From Saururus chinensis (taxonomy: Eukaryota; Streptophyta; Magnoliopsida; Piperales; Saururaceae): a stretch of DNA of 64,000 bases. Positions within the stretch are counted from its first letter, which is position 1, and every line of letters starts with the position of its first letter. The notes below the pieces were generated by a model. It searched no databases, was not told the DNA's origin, and saw nothing but the letters and a program-made list of their open reading frames with translations. The translations under genes were made by a program, and so were the position numbers. Shown piece after piece: positions 39,373 to 50,711 of the stretch. The DNA lies in contig CP141140.1 in assembly GCA_035235625.1 (NCBI GenBank), positions 42,527,351-42,591,350 of the forward strand. Reading direction: 5' to 3'.

Positions 39373-39450
39373 TCTTTTCTTTCCTTGCAGTCAATCGATC
39401 TTTTCTTTTCTTGCAATCAATCGATCTTTTCTTTCCTTGCAATCCGTCCC
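39373..39450. repeat. Three 26-bp tandem repeats in the CDC20 leader
   Basis: Units begin at 39373, 39399 and 39425 with consensus TCTTTTCTTTCCTTGCARTC plus AATCGA. The third unit diverges at its end. The repeats are pyrimidine-rich and lie in the inferred 5' untranslated region. Each contains a TTGCAG/A sequence resembling a splice acceptor. Confidence 0.85.
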
Positions 39451-39560
39451 TCTTTTATGTTTGATTTCGCCATTACTGCTGTTGCTGTTGGTTTTGTGTG
39501 GCTGTTGCTTTCTTTCTTTTGCAGGGTTTTGTAGGTTTTTTCTTTTTTTTTGTTAGTATC

Positions 39561-41740
39561 ATGGATGCAGGTTCTTTCTCATCATCATCGATCTCCTCTA
39601 GCAGCACCATGTCTCGTCACCCTCTCCGGGAACAAATCATTCCTCACTACTCATCTTCCAGAAAGACTGTAAGTTTGATTTCCTCTCAGACTGTTCTTCT
39701 GCTTTCGATCTTTCACACGGCCCGGGACCAATATGTGTTGGAAGTTTTGGGTATTTGATTGAACACCCATTTGAGATTTATTGCCATTTTCTGGAATCCG
39801 CGCAGGTGGCAGACCGATTTATCCCGGTTAGGTCAGCCATGGACTTCAACATGGCCCATTACTTGTTGACTGAAGGGAGAAGAGAGAAGGAAAACGACGC
39901 CGTGGTTTCTCCGGCAAAAGAGGCCTACCGGAAGCATCTCGCAGAGGCTCTCAACATGACCAGGACTCGGATCCTTGCTTTCAAAGAGAAACCTCCGATT
40001 CCGACTAAAAATACGTTCCAAGATAACTCCTTTGCAAGCGCCTCTTCTCATCAAGTCCACTCCGTGAAGCCCCGGAGATACATTCCGCAGGTAGTGTTGT
40101 GCTTTGCTGATCAATTTCATATATTCTTGACTCTCTGTTACTGGGTTTCTTGTTTTCTGATCATCTTTCTCATTTCTTCTTATAGACAGCGGAGAGGACA
40201 TTGGATGCTCCAGAAATTGTTGATGATTACTATTTGAATTTATTGGACTGGAGCAACAGTAACGTTGTGGCCATTGCCCTTGGGCATACGGTGTATCTGT
40301 GGGACGCCTCAAGTGGGTCCACCTCGGAGCTCATGACCATTGATGATGAGAACGGTCCTGTTACCAGTGTGTGTTGGGCTCCTGACGGGCGGCATGTAGC
40401 TGTTGGGTTGAACAGTTCGGATGTTCAACTCTGGGACTCAACAGCCAACCGCAAGGTACATAAAACATTTCTATGAATATGTCTGCTTGTGTAGTCTACT
40501 AATCAATTAACCAGAAAATTCCCATTGTTCTAGATTAAAATTTATATGTTTGTTGTACTGAATCATTGCCTCTAATTTGTTCTCATTCGCATGAATTCTA
40601 TCTATAAATTAAAGTTGATATCTTCTAATTTTCATGTTTTTTGTGTCTAGCACTCCTCAATTTGGTGTTTAATCTCCTGTTATCCTAATCTAATGGATTT
40701 TTTTCCTGGTTTCGTTTTTCCTGTTTGTGGCCTATCTACAAAAATCCTTTGTACTGTCTGACAGATTGGAACTATCTGACTCGTTCATTTCCTTCTTGTT
40801 ATTACTTCTTGAAAGCCGTTTATGTTCTCTAGCATTTAGTTTGCTAACTTGGTGCTAACTTTTCTTTTATAGTCTCTGACTATAACCTTTTTTATTTGAC
40901 ACTGTGCATCAACTTTTTCCTCCTGCAGCTGAGAACTTTACAAGGGGGACATAGATCTCGAGTTGGCTCACTATCCTGGAACAACCACATTTTAACTACA
41001 GGAGGAATGGATGGTTTGATCGTCAACAATGACGTGAGAGTGAGATCCCACATTGTGGACACATACAGAGGCCACCAACAAGAGGTTTGCGGTCTAAAAT
41101 GGTCAGCTTCAGGACAGCAATTGGCGAGTGGAGGGAATGACAATCTCCTGCACATATGGGATCGATCCATGGCATCCTCAAATACTGCAACTCAATGGCT
41201 TCACAGATTGGATGACCACACGGCTGCTGTCAAGGCTCTTTCCTGGTGCCCCTTCCAGAGTAATTTGCTTGCATCTGGTGGAGGGGCTGGGGATAGATGC
41301 ATAAAGTTCTGGAATACTCATACGGGTGCTTGTTTGAATTCTGTGGATACTGGCTCGCAAGTTTGTTCCTTGCTGTGGAGTAAGAATGAAAGGGAACTGC
41401 TAAGCGCTCATGGTTTTACACAAAATCAGCTCACTCTGTGGAAGTATCCATCGATGGTTAAGATGGCTGAGCTTACTGGTCATACTTCACGAGTTCTTTT
41501 CATGGCACAGGTAAGTATTTGTTTTCCTCCTCACTGCAAAAATTTGATTCTTTGTGTTTTTTTGCCTTCTAAACAGATGGTTTTCATACATTGCAGAGCC
41601 CAGATGGATGTACGGTAGTATCTGCAGCAGGAGATGAGACACTAAGATTTTGGAATGTATTTGGAACTCCGCAAGTAGCCAAACCTGCAGCCAAAACAAC
41701 AAATGCCGGTCCATTTTCAAATGTGAGCTTCATAAGATGA
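39561..41740 (+). CDS. CDC20: CDC20/FIZZY, WD40 activator of the anaphase-promoting complex
   Basis: CDC20 recruits substrates to the APC/C ubiquitin ligase at the metaphase-anaphase transition and is the target of the spindle checkpoint. Five exons: 39561-39668, 39806-40090, 40186-40455, 40929-41510 and 41597-41740. All have GT-AG introns, with every junction between codons, giving 462 residues (family about 450-475). Visible motifs are the C-box DRFIPVR (residues 39-45), a KEN triplet (64-66), a RILAFK stretch (91-96) in the Mad2-binding position, [18 protein letters not shown] before the propeller, seven WD40 blades including [38 protein letters not shown] and [20 protein letters not shown], and a C-terminal Ile-Arg tail needed for APC/C docking. 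No frame breaks. The promoter carries an MSA element. A fizzy-related/CCS52 assignment is less likely given [15 protein letters not shown]-type sequence. This looks functional. Confidence 0.95.
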
Positions 41741-42075
41741 ATAGCCTTGACGACTGACTGGGTAAGTAAGGAATGTGTTGTGTTTCTCGGAGAGGAGAAA
41801 CCAACAGATATCTCTATCACAATTGACGGTATTTAACACAACTCTAGTCCATTTATTTTGCTTATATTATGATACCAGTTATGGATTATAGTTTTTTCAT
41901 TTATTGGATTTTTGGTAGGGAGAGGTGACTGGAAAATGCGTGTTAAAACTGACTGCATTTGTCATTTATTGAGTTATACCAGTCACGGCCTAAATAGCTC
42001 TTTCATTTTTTGGTTGTGTTTGCAGGGTGCTTAGAACTGACTACAGTTTTGGAACTTCATGTTTCAAGCTTTTCA
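41741..42075 (+). other. CDC20 3' untranslated region, possible 3' intron
   Basis: After the stop, a consensus donor (GGGTAAGTAAGG, near 41761) and a T-rich acceptor (TGTGTTTGCAG, ending 42026) could define a 3'-UTR intron of about 265 bases. No canonical AATAAA is obvious; AATAAT-like and TTTAATATTTAATT stretches follow. This is inference only. Confidence 0.4.
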
Positions 42076-42710
42076 TTTAATATTTAATTAAATCTGATAA
42101 CAGAAAAAGGGTTATAAAACTGATGTCGATAATAATTAAAAAATGCCATAAAAAATTTGCACCTAAACAATTTTCTTAAAACGTTAATGTACTTTAAGTT
42201 ACTTTTAAATTAAAATAATTAGAAAACAATAAAGTAAATGAAACTGCTAGGTGATGATAACAGAAAATGGGTTATAACATAAAAATTTTGCACCTAAACA
42301 ATTTTCTTAAAACGTTAATGTACTTTAAGTTACTTTTAAAATAAAATAATTAGAAAACAATAAAACCTTTTCATTTAATATTTAATTAAATGAAACTGCT
42401 AGGTGATGATAACAGAAAATGGGTTATAAAACTGATGTCGATAATAATTAAAAAATGCCATAAAAATTTTGCACCTAAACAATTTTCTTCAAACGTAAAT
42501 GTACTTTAAGTTACTTTAAATTAAAATAATTAGAAAACAATAAAACCTTTTTTTTGGCTATCCATTTTCTAATTGTAAGTTATTGTTGTATTTTAATGGT
42601 GTGAATGAGAAGAGTTTTGAAGTCTTAAACTCGAACATTAACAATTTTATTAGAATGTAAATGTACTTTAAGTTAATCATTTTTTTTAAATAACTAGAAA
42701 ACAATAAAAA
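42076..42710. repeat. Tandem repeat array of about 150-bp units
   Basis: The unit containing GATAACAGAAAATGGGTTAT, GCACCTAAACAATTTTCTT, AACGTTAATGTACTTTAAGT and ATTAGAAAACAATAAA occurs at about 42098-42235, 42255-42365 and 42408-42545, with a decayed fourth copy at 42638-42710. The second copy lacks the ACTGATGTCGATAATAATTA segment present in the first and third. The array begins within or just after the CDC20 3' end. Confidence 0.85.
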
Positions 42711-42887
42711 AAATTTTTGGCGAACCAGTTTTTTAAATATTGTAACTTATTAATGTATTTAAGATATGAAAGGAGTTTTGAAGTCAAAAAGTTTGTAAGT
42801 TAAAAAGCAGTAAAATTGCAACGACACACTCTTGACCGTGTTTAAATGCATATGGGATAAAAAACGGTACAAGGAAATACCTTACTT

Positions 42888-43112
42888 ATACTGGCAGTCG
42901 GTGCCTCGTTTGCTCGTCTTGTTGCCGGAAATTGCTGCTTGTTTCAGAGATAGTGCCGCTGTTGCCACTGAGAAGACTTTTTTGAGAGGATTTTACTATT
43001 TATTTTTTAATGTCCAGTTTTTTTTAAAGATCATACCATGTAAAACTATTAACCATTGTTACTGGCAGAAAACTGGCAGTCGGTATCTCCTTGTTTGCTC
43101 GTCTTGTTGCCT
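42888..43112. repeat. Short direct repeat at the copia left edge
   Basis: ACTGGCAGTCGGTGCCTCGT then TTGCTCGTCTTGTTGCC (42889-42927) recurs at 43073-43112 as ACTGGCAGTCGGTATCTCC then TTGTTTGCTCGTCTTGTTGCC. The second copy ends exactly where similarity to the copia LTR begins, so the 5' LTR appears truncated or joined at this repeat. Confidence 0.7.
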
Positions 43113-44019
43113 CGGGCTCATTTTGGTTCACGTTGTTTGCATTACGGGCTAACAAGGTCTAAAGTTAGTGGGGGAAGTTGCGTTGACCCCACACAAGCCA
43201 TTGTGATACAAATTCTATTAGGACTTGTATTCGTCACACGTGCATACTATATATATGTGACTATGGTGTGTATTAACATGTTGTAGGCCTGATTCACAAA
43301 TTAAGTATCGATAGTTGGACCTGTGGTTAGTGAAGGGACGATCTTGTTGTGGGCTTGGTCATGTGCAAGGGGTTCAGCTTCCGCAGGCTATGAGGAGCAG
43401 AGCCCGCTTCCATTACGTCAATCTCTCTAGTAAAACCCAAAAATTTAGTAGGAGGTCTAACTTATGAAGCCCGTCTAAGAAGCCAACTTAAGATGTTATG
43501 ATAAAGGGGGGTATAAAAGGGAGACTAAGAGAGGAGAGAGCCTTAAGTTTTGGTGCCCCCCCGGTGCCCCCCCTCCGCCCTCCTAATATGCCCCCATCTA
43601 CCCTCCTTTCTTGGACGTGGTACTTGAGGGAGGTCACTCTCCTTGTTGGTTTGTGGCTTCAAGGACAAGCTTTGATTTTCCCCTTGGTGTGATTTCAATC
43701 CAAGAGAAGGGTGGCAAGGGATCTACACACAAGAGGTAAAAACTATTCTTTGCTTATTCAATTGAGTTTCAACTGTGATCGGACACCAGTGTGAAGGCTC
43801 TAGCACATCCAAGGGGCTGATTATCCCAATATCAGTTTGTGTTTGCTCCTTAATTTTATTTTGATTATATGCATGCCCTAGATTATATGTGTACTGCTTA
43901 TGTAATTGCATGATTATACCTCTTATGTAGTTAATCGATAAAAAGAAGAGTTTTTTATGCTCTGCGCCTCCCCCGGGGTCCCAAGAACTATCACGCTTCT
44001 GCTGGCCAGCCACTCTATA
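43113..44019 (+). repeat. copia 5' LTR (left edge truncated)
   Basis: Homologous over its length to 47689-48432 plus 50430-50650. A TATA-like GTATAAAAGGGAG lies near 43511. It ends TCTATA just before the primer-binding site. The first about 25 bases expected from the 3' LTR (TGTGGTACCAGGG...) are missing or replaced. Confidence 0.8.
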
Positions 44020-44020
44020 G

Positions 44021-44032
44021 TGGTATCGGAGC
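44021..44032 (+). other. Primer-binding site of the copia element
   Basis: TGGTATCGGAGC differs by one base from TGGTATCAGAGC, the complement of the 3' end of plant initiator methionine tRNA used by most plant copia elements. It is one base after the inferred 5' LTR end. Confidence 0.85.
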
Positions 44033-44959
44033 CTAAGTTAGGGGAATAGGTCACTGATTTGCATAAAGATGGGATTTTTTTACCCGATTTAGGGTTTTGA
44101 TGCATAAAAGAGTGAAAACCCTAATTTAATTAATACACTTGATATCTTTATAGGGCTTTTTCTACTGAATTAAAATTGAGAATATTTGGGACTGATTTAT
44201 ATGTTTTGATTGCTGGAATTTTCGTGATTAGTCAATTTATTGGAATTTTTACATTTGACACGTGTAGGGGCAAAATAGTAAATTTAATAGTGTAAATTTT
44301 TTGCCAATGAAATTTTCTAATCACCCTTTGCTCACACATATACTTTTTGGTCCAGTAGATTTAATTAATTATTTTATAGTAATTTATTTAATTAATTAAT
44401 TAGATTAGAAGAAAGTGTAAATTGACTGATTCAACCCTAGAGTTATTTTGGTCAATTCACAAGGGCCGTGTGTGTGATTGAATGTTTGTTGTCCAGAATA
44501 TTAATCATTATCTTGTAATGATAATTGAATGATTATTGGGTGTTTCATTTTGGTGTGATTTTCAAGGGTGAAAAGACCAAATTATGCCTAGGGATATTTT
44601 GATAATTTTATACTAATATTTTCTGGACAGAAAATTAATAATTTTGAAAACCCTAATAGGTATTTGTTTTCTAATTAGTGTTAATTATATATATTTAAGG
44701 GATTGCATAAGCCATAAACACACATAATTGCATAATTAGGGTAACTTTCCTTAAGGGGGAGTTAAGGATAGTTAGGATTTTTCACTTGCTAGTGACTTGA
44801 GCCTAATTTATATACATTTAAACTAATTGAATTAGCATAATATATTTATCCATTTGTTGTTTGTTAGAATAAATTTAAAATTAATTAAGATGTTATTGGC
44901 CATAATGTAGTATTCATTTCTATATCTTTGCCTTATTTTTCATAATTATAAAATAACTT

Positions 44960-47640
44960 CCAATATGGGTCACCTCTAAACTAGGAAAGAAAGAGAAACT
45001 TAATGCTGATAATTACTTGGTATGGAAGAGGAGGATATATCATATCCTTACACTCTCTAACCTTTCTCATGTGATATAGCAAGTCATTGAGCCATGTTCA
45101 GAAAATTGTTCAGCTGCACAGAAGAAGGCCTATGACAAACTGAAGGATGATGATAACAAGGTCAGTTCCATTATTCTTACTTTTTATAGAGCTTAAGATG
45201 GAAAAACTCTTGGACAAGTATAAGACTACCACAGAGATACTAGAGGTTGTATCTGTGAGGTATGGGGAGTAGACTGAGGCTCATAAGAGAATGTTGCACT
45301 CAAAATACTAGAAGTCTAGGATGAAGGGGGAGATGATTTGGTAGTTGGATCTTCAAGGAAATAGCCTTCAAGAGAAAGGGGAAGAAGCCTCAAAACAGGA
45401 GCAATGGTAAGGGGATTAAAAAACCCTAGGGTGTCTGCTTTAACTATGGCTAGGTGAGCCACTTCAAGGCAAACTGTCTCCAGAAGGATAACCAAGGTAG
45501 CAACAACAGGGGAAAGAATAGAGAAATCATATGTGTTGTCTCAGAGGTCATGATAGCTAATATCAAGGAGAAGATTTGGTGGTTGGACCTGGAGCCACAA
45601 TGCATGTGTCTCATTCGAGGGGGTTTAGGGGTGAGATGATCAACTCCTCCCATACCAGAATAAAGTCTTCATGAGGAACAATACATACTGCGAGGTGGAG
45701 GCCATGGGGACTTACCGGATATGTCTAAAGGAAGGGTCTACTCTTTTGCTTATAGATATGTTGGTTGCTCCCTCAATCAGGAGGAATCTGATTTCAATTC
45801 CTATTCTGACCAAGAAGGGATTTAAAGTTAGATTCAAGAGGAGTAAAGCCATAGTGGGCAAGGGTGGCTTAGTTCTTTTTACTGTTTCTTTAGTTGAAGG
45901 ACTTTATTATTTAGATATAATTGACTCACTTATTGCTAATGAAATGAACTCTTTTGAGTATATTATTTTATTTGTGGATGATGGCCTGTTATGGCACATG
46001 CATTTGTGCCATGTAACTACATAAGATGTTGAATGTGGGGTCATTACCCAAAATATTTAAAGACTTACATGTGTGTGAGGATGGCTTAATTGGAAGATGA
46101 ATAGGCAATCCTTCCAAAAGGGACAAAAGGCAAATGAACTATTAATGGTAGTTCATTCTTACATCTGTGGGACCCTGAATGTTCAAACCCACAAAGGGAT
46201 GACATATTTCATCACCTTCATAGATGACTATTAAATATATAGGTACATGTATCTAATAAATAGGAAATATGATACCTTAGATAAATTCAAGGAATTTAAA
46301 ACTAAGGTAGAGACCCAATTAGGTGGGAAAGTAGAAATTTTGAGGATTGATGGGGTGGCGAGTACACCTCTGACTTATTTGAGGATTAATGTACCAATCA
46401 GGGAATAATGCATCAGCATACCCTACCCTCCACTCTACAATAAAATGGAGTGACAGAAAGGAGTAATAGGACACTTATGGACATGGTAAGGTCCATGCTA
46501 AATCACTCTGAATTAAGAACCAATTTTTAGAGTGAGGCTTTAGACACCATTATGTACATCCTTAATCATGTACCCACAAAGGTAGTCCAACAAACATGTT
46601 ATGAACTATGGACGGCTCGATGTCCAAGCTTAGAGCAACTTAGAGTGTGGGGGTCTAGCGCACAAGGTGATTAGTGAGTATGGGTTCATAGTGAATAAGC
46701 ACGATCATTGTGTTTATACCTTTCGGGATGGGACTAGGTATATGATGTTGTCGTTGTATGTCAATCTAAAAGAATGGCTCAAAACCCAGTTTGAGATAAA
46801 AGACATGGGTGAAGCATCCTACATCCTTGGGATAAAAATTGACAGAGATAGAAATGCTAGAAAGCTTAGTATATCTCAAAAATTATACCGAGAGTGTTAT
46901 CAAACACTTTAATGTCATTGGTTGAAAGACCATTAAGTCCCCTATTTACAAGGGTATAGTGTTGTTTAAGAATATGGCTCCTCGGACTGAGGAAAACAAA
47001 CTCTAGAAGGAGTCAGTGTCATATGCACAAACTATTAGCAGCTTGATGTATGTCATGACCTATACGAGACCTAATTTGAGTTTTGTGGTAGACTTCAACC
47101 TTGGGAAGCATTGAAAATGCTATTTCAGTACCTTTTAGGGTCTAAGTATTTAAAATTCACTTATGAGGCAGAGAGTCTGTCAATGACTGGATATGGTGAT
47201 TAGATTATAAGGGGGATCCAAATGACAGGAAATCCACTGCCGAATTTGTTTTCATGTTTTGAGGCAAAGCTATATCGTGGGCAAACATGAAACAAAAGAG
47301 TGTATCTAAGTCTACAATAGAAGCTGAGTTTTATTCATGCAGTATTGCAGCTTACCACATAGTATGGATAAAGGAATTTCTAACAAGATTGGACTGATGC
47401 TCCTATTTAGATTTATTGCGATAATCTGGCAACTTTGTCAATACTTAAGAATGGGTAGATCAGTGCAAGCGGTAAGCACATTGAAGTGCATTACTATTAT
47501 ATTTTTGATATGCTACAAAGAGAAAAAGTCAATGTGAGTCATATTCCTACTATTGAGATGTTGGTGGATCCATTCACTAAGGCCTTAATGACGGATCAAT
47601 TTTCTAAGCATGCTCATAGTATTTGTCTTTGACAGGACTA
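44960..47640 (+). pseudogene. copia gag-pol, heavily mutated
   Basis: Gag: LNADNYLVWKRRIYHILTLS near 44998. The zinc knuckle near 45430-45476 reads CFNYG*VSHFKANC, with the second Cys changed to Tyr and an in-frame stop. Protease: WWLD followed, one frame over, by GATMHV near 45580-45610. The linker frame 45671-46024 ends in LLWHMHLCHV, the GAG-pre-integrase motif. Integrase end: NGVTERSNRTLMDMVRSM near 46445. Reverse transcriptase: SEYGFIVNKHDHCVYTFRDG and LSLYVN run straight into LKEWLKTQFEIKDMGEASYI, so the catalytic YVDD block is deleted. RNase H: GDPNDRKSTAEFVFMF*GKA, STIEAEFYSC and HIEVHYY..DPFTKALMTDQF to about 47600. No functional protein remains. Confidence 0.88.
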
Positions 47641-47688
47641 GCGCAAGTCACTGTTGGACCATATGAGCCCTTCACCAAAAGTGGGGGA

Positions 47689-48432
47689 TGTGGTACCAGG
47701 GTATAAGCTTAGGCCCATTTTGGTCCACATTTTTTGAGATTAGGGTGAGTCGGTATGAGCCACGGGTCCAAAGTTAGTGGGGGCGGTCGCATTAACCCCA
47801 CATGAGCCATCATGACACGAATTATATTGGGACCCACATTCGTCACACACGCACACTAAGCATGTGACTAGGGTATGCATTAACACATTGTGGGGCCTGA
47901 CTCATTAATTAAGTATCGAAGGTCGGACCCGTGGTTAGCGAGGGGTCAACCCTGTCACTGGCTTGGCCTTGTGCATGGGGTCCAGGCCCCCCTGGGCACT
48001 AAGGAGTAGATACCATTCCCGTTGGGTTAGACCCTCTAAGTAAAACCCAAAAATTGAGTAGGAGGTCCAACTTATGAAGCTTGTCTAAGAAGCCCACTTA
48101 AGAGGTTATGAGGAAGGGTATAAAAGGGAGACTAAGAAAGGAGAGAGCCCTATGTTTTGGTGGCCGCCCCCCCCCCCCCCCCCCTCCTCTCTCCCAATTC
48201 GCCCCCATCTCCCCTCCTTGGTTTGGCCCCTCTTGGTTTTGTGAGAGAAAAACTTGTTGGTTGCCCCTCTCCTGCTCTCTTCCTCTCTTGGACGTGGTGC
48301 TTGAGGGAAATCACTCTCCTTGCTGGTTCGTAGCTTCAAGCACAAGCTTTGAATAGTCCCCTTGCTGTGATTTCAATCCAAGAGAAGGGAGGTAGAGGGA
48401 TCTACACATAAGAGGGAAAATCTCTATACTTT
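47689..48432 (+). repeat. copia 3' LTR, left portion
   Basis: Starts TGTGGTACCAGGGTATAAGC after the polypurine tract. The element's LTR sequence continues to ..AATCTCTATACTTT, where a foreign LTR intervenes; it resumes at 50430 with GCTTATTCAATCGACTTTCA. The uninterrupted 5' LTR (43744-43770, TTTGCTTATTCAATTGAGTT) proves the join. Confidence 0.85.
48167..48184. repeat. C18 homopolymer
   Basis: Eighteen consecutive C residues in the copia 3' LTR, at the place where the 5' LTR has shorter C runs (CCCCCCGG, CCCCCCC near 43556-43572). Its exact length is a likely site of sequencing error. Confidence 0.9.
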
Positions 48433-50424
48433 TGTAACGCCACGTCCCGAGCTGGGGCCCAAAAATTCTCTAATAAAAAATTTTCTTTCTTAAACAAGGA
48501 ATCATCATATGTGTGTGAGAGGTGCAATGTTCATCTACACACTATGGAGCTTCAAAGTTTCCCCGTATGTAGACTCAAGTTGTAACATTCACATACACAT
48601 GACGAAGCTTCAAAGTTCATCGCGTGTAGGTCTGAATAAAACTTATAATTATAATTAATTTGGATCGGGTCAACGTTGCATTGCCATTAGTTGCCTACAT
48701 ACGCATTGCATAATATTCACAATATTATCCTAATACGATTGGATTTGAACGTAGTTTTGCCTAACGGGTATTACATACATTAGACATCATAAAATCATAT
48801 ACATTAAAATATGTATATTCTTATACTCAAATATATCATTTGGAGTTAGATTAAAATCTCATAAATCATTGAAGTTGGACAGAAGGCCCATAAATCATAT
48901 AAATCATCGAAATCAAACAAAACTCTCATAAATTATATAAATCATCAAAATCATACTAAATTTTGTACTCTATCGGAGTCAAGTAGAAGTAAATAAATCA
49001 ATGAAATCGTACATCTCGCTCTACCACCGAGTGGGATCAATTACATTCACATGTCTCGCTCTATCACTGAGCCGAGACTAGACACGCACACACACACCAC
49101 ATGTCTCCCTCTGCCCTAGAATGAGACAGAACATAAACATGTCACATCAAGGTATAGCAAATTAAAACACAAAGAATCATAGCATGGAACATATCCTAAT
49201 TTTACACATGCATTCTATAATTTAAATGGGAGGTTAGGAATGCTTACTCCCCCGATGTCTCACAAAATAGTAGCATTCGGGGTTGATCGTTTCTTCTGGG
49301 CATCCTCCCCTTTTGATTTAGCAGCAACAGACAAAACCTCCTCTAGCTTGGGGATGTTTCTCTTACTAGGTGGCTCTTCAGTGGAGGACAAAGCCTCCCC
49401 GACTCCAGATCGCTTCTCTCGTTGTGACCCGACAACTACTAACAAAACCCCGTCTTGATCCTAGCCCTATTTTTTCTTTCTTCAGTGTTAGAGGACGACG
49501 GGTAGGGTCTCTCCTTGTCTCAGGGCATTTCCTCCTCATATAGGCATCAACATAGAGAATGGACCCCTCCATTTCATAGAGCACACTCGATTCACTCAAA
49601 AACACCTCTTAAATGGGCTCAATCAGAAACAAAGAAGGAGAAGTTCTCTGTAGTTGAGGATGATGGGTAGAATCTCTCCTTGTCTGGGGCGTTTCCGCCT
49701 TATATGATCTCCAACTTGAAGAAAAGACCACTCCATTGCGTAGAGCACGCTCGATTTACTTAAGAACGCCTTTTAAACGACCTGAAGTTCTGGTCTAAGA
49801 ACTACATCTGAACGCTCAGAAAATAAGGAAATGAAGTTCTGGTCTAAGAACTACATATGAAGCCTTTATATAGGCTCCAGCGCTGCAATGTTTTAAAATG
49901 GCAACGCCACGCCGCGTTAATCCGCTGTGCCGCCAAACTTGTCTGCGCCCGCTGAAATATGCCACATGTGCAGCATGACAAATGCGTGTAATGTGTGTGG
50001 CAACCGCGCATCACGGTCACGCGCACAACGCACTGTTTCATCGTGCGTGGCGCCTTTTTTATTTATTTTTCTCTTTTTTTTAATATATATCTTTAAATGC
50101 ACGTATCTTTTTACCCCGGATTCAAATTCGCACATTCTTGGTATCGTTGAGCTCGTATCAATGAGCCATTCGATATTAACCCACTTAAAGCAGTATATCA
50201 CGCTCTTTCCAAGTTGGTCTTGCCTATATTGCATGCTTCCCAAGGTCATAACTTTCAGTTTTGACCTCCATTTCGCGCATTCTTCAATTTGTTACGCTCA
50301 TTTCTTTGAGCTCTACTCATATATGGAGGTTTCAGCCTTTGAAATTCTTAAATACTCATTGAAAGGTTATCTAATTACTTCTAACCCCATAGGATAAACG
50401 TAATTAGAAAAGTGGGGAGTTACA
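48433..50424 (-). mobile_element. Solo LTR (family B) nested in the copia 3' LTR
   Basis: It starts TGTAACGCCACGTCCCGAGC and ends GTGGGGAGTTACA, flanked by the identical 5-base repeat ACTTT (48428-48432 and 50425-50429), the size made by LTR integrases. A homologue lies at 59407-61127 in the same orientation. The interior has imperfect repeats of TCGCTCTATCACTGAGCCGAGAC type (49010-49130). Minus orientation is inferred from TATA-like sequence in the homologue (TCTATAAATATCCC on the minus strand near 60545). No internal genes, so a solo LTR left by recombination. Confidence 0.9.
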
Positions 50425-50429
50425 ACTTT

Positions 50430-50650
50430 GCTTATTCAATCGACTTTCAATTGTGATCGGATGCAATTGTGAAGGCTAGAGCACGTCCAAGGGGCTAATT
50501 AGCCCAAGGTTAGTTCGTATTTGCTCCTTAATTTCATTTTGATTATATCCATGCCCTAGATAGTTAATCAATAAAAAAAATGGATTTTTATGCTCTGTGC
50601 CTCCCCTGGGCCTAAGGACCGCCACACTTCCACTAGTCAGCCACTCTAGA
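50430..50650 (+). repeat. copia 3' LTR, right portion
   Basis: Continues the copia LTR after the nested insertion, matching 43746-44019 with ATTCAATCGACTTTCAATTG, TCCAAGGGGCTAATTAGCCC and CAGCCACTCTAGA at its end. A segment of the 5' LTR (around 43895-43925) is missing here. Confidence 0.85.
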
Positions 50651-50711
50651 GGGGTTCTAAATTTACTGACGCTTATATGCACATGTATTTATATTTTTTA
50701 ATTTCTAGTTT

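Larger units (their letters stand above)
43113..50650 (+). mobile_element. Degenerate Ty1/copia retrotransposon with two LTRs
   Basis: It comprises a 5' LTR (43113-44019), an internal region (44020-47688) and a 3' LTR (47689-50650, interrupted by a solo LTR of another family at 48433-50424). The LTR copies share long stretches, for example AAAGTTAGTGGGGG, TTAATTAAGTATCGA, GTATAAAAGGGAGACTAAGA and CCAAGGGGCT. A tRNA-iMet-type primer-binding site TGGTATCGGAGC begins at 44021, and AAAAGTGGGGGATG just before the 3' LTR is the polypurine tract. The gene order gag, protease, integrase, reverse transcriptase, RNase H defines copia. Many stops, frameshifts and deletions show it is dead. Target duplications cannot be assessed because the left LTR edge is truncated. 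Confidence 0.9.

Noticed and set aside
39755-40237. Continuous frame of 160 residues as a separate gene
   Set aside because: It is CDC20 exon 2 read through flanking intron sequence; splice sites and homology define the true exon 39806-40090.
39833-41820. Minus-strand frames opposite CDC20
   Set aside because: Shadows of a conserved plus-strand coding region.
49240-50397. Open frames within solo LTRs (also 53853-54480, 58367-58844, 60434-61077)
   Set aside because: They lie inside LTR sequence, are not conserved between LTR copies as frames, and match no protein.
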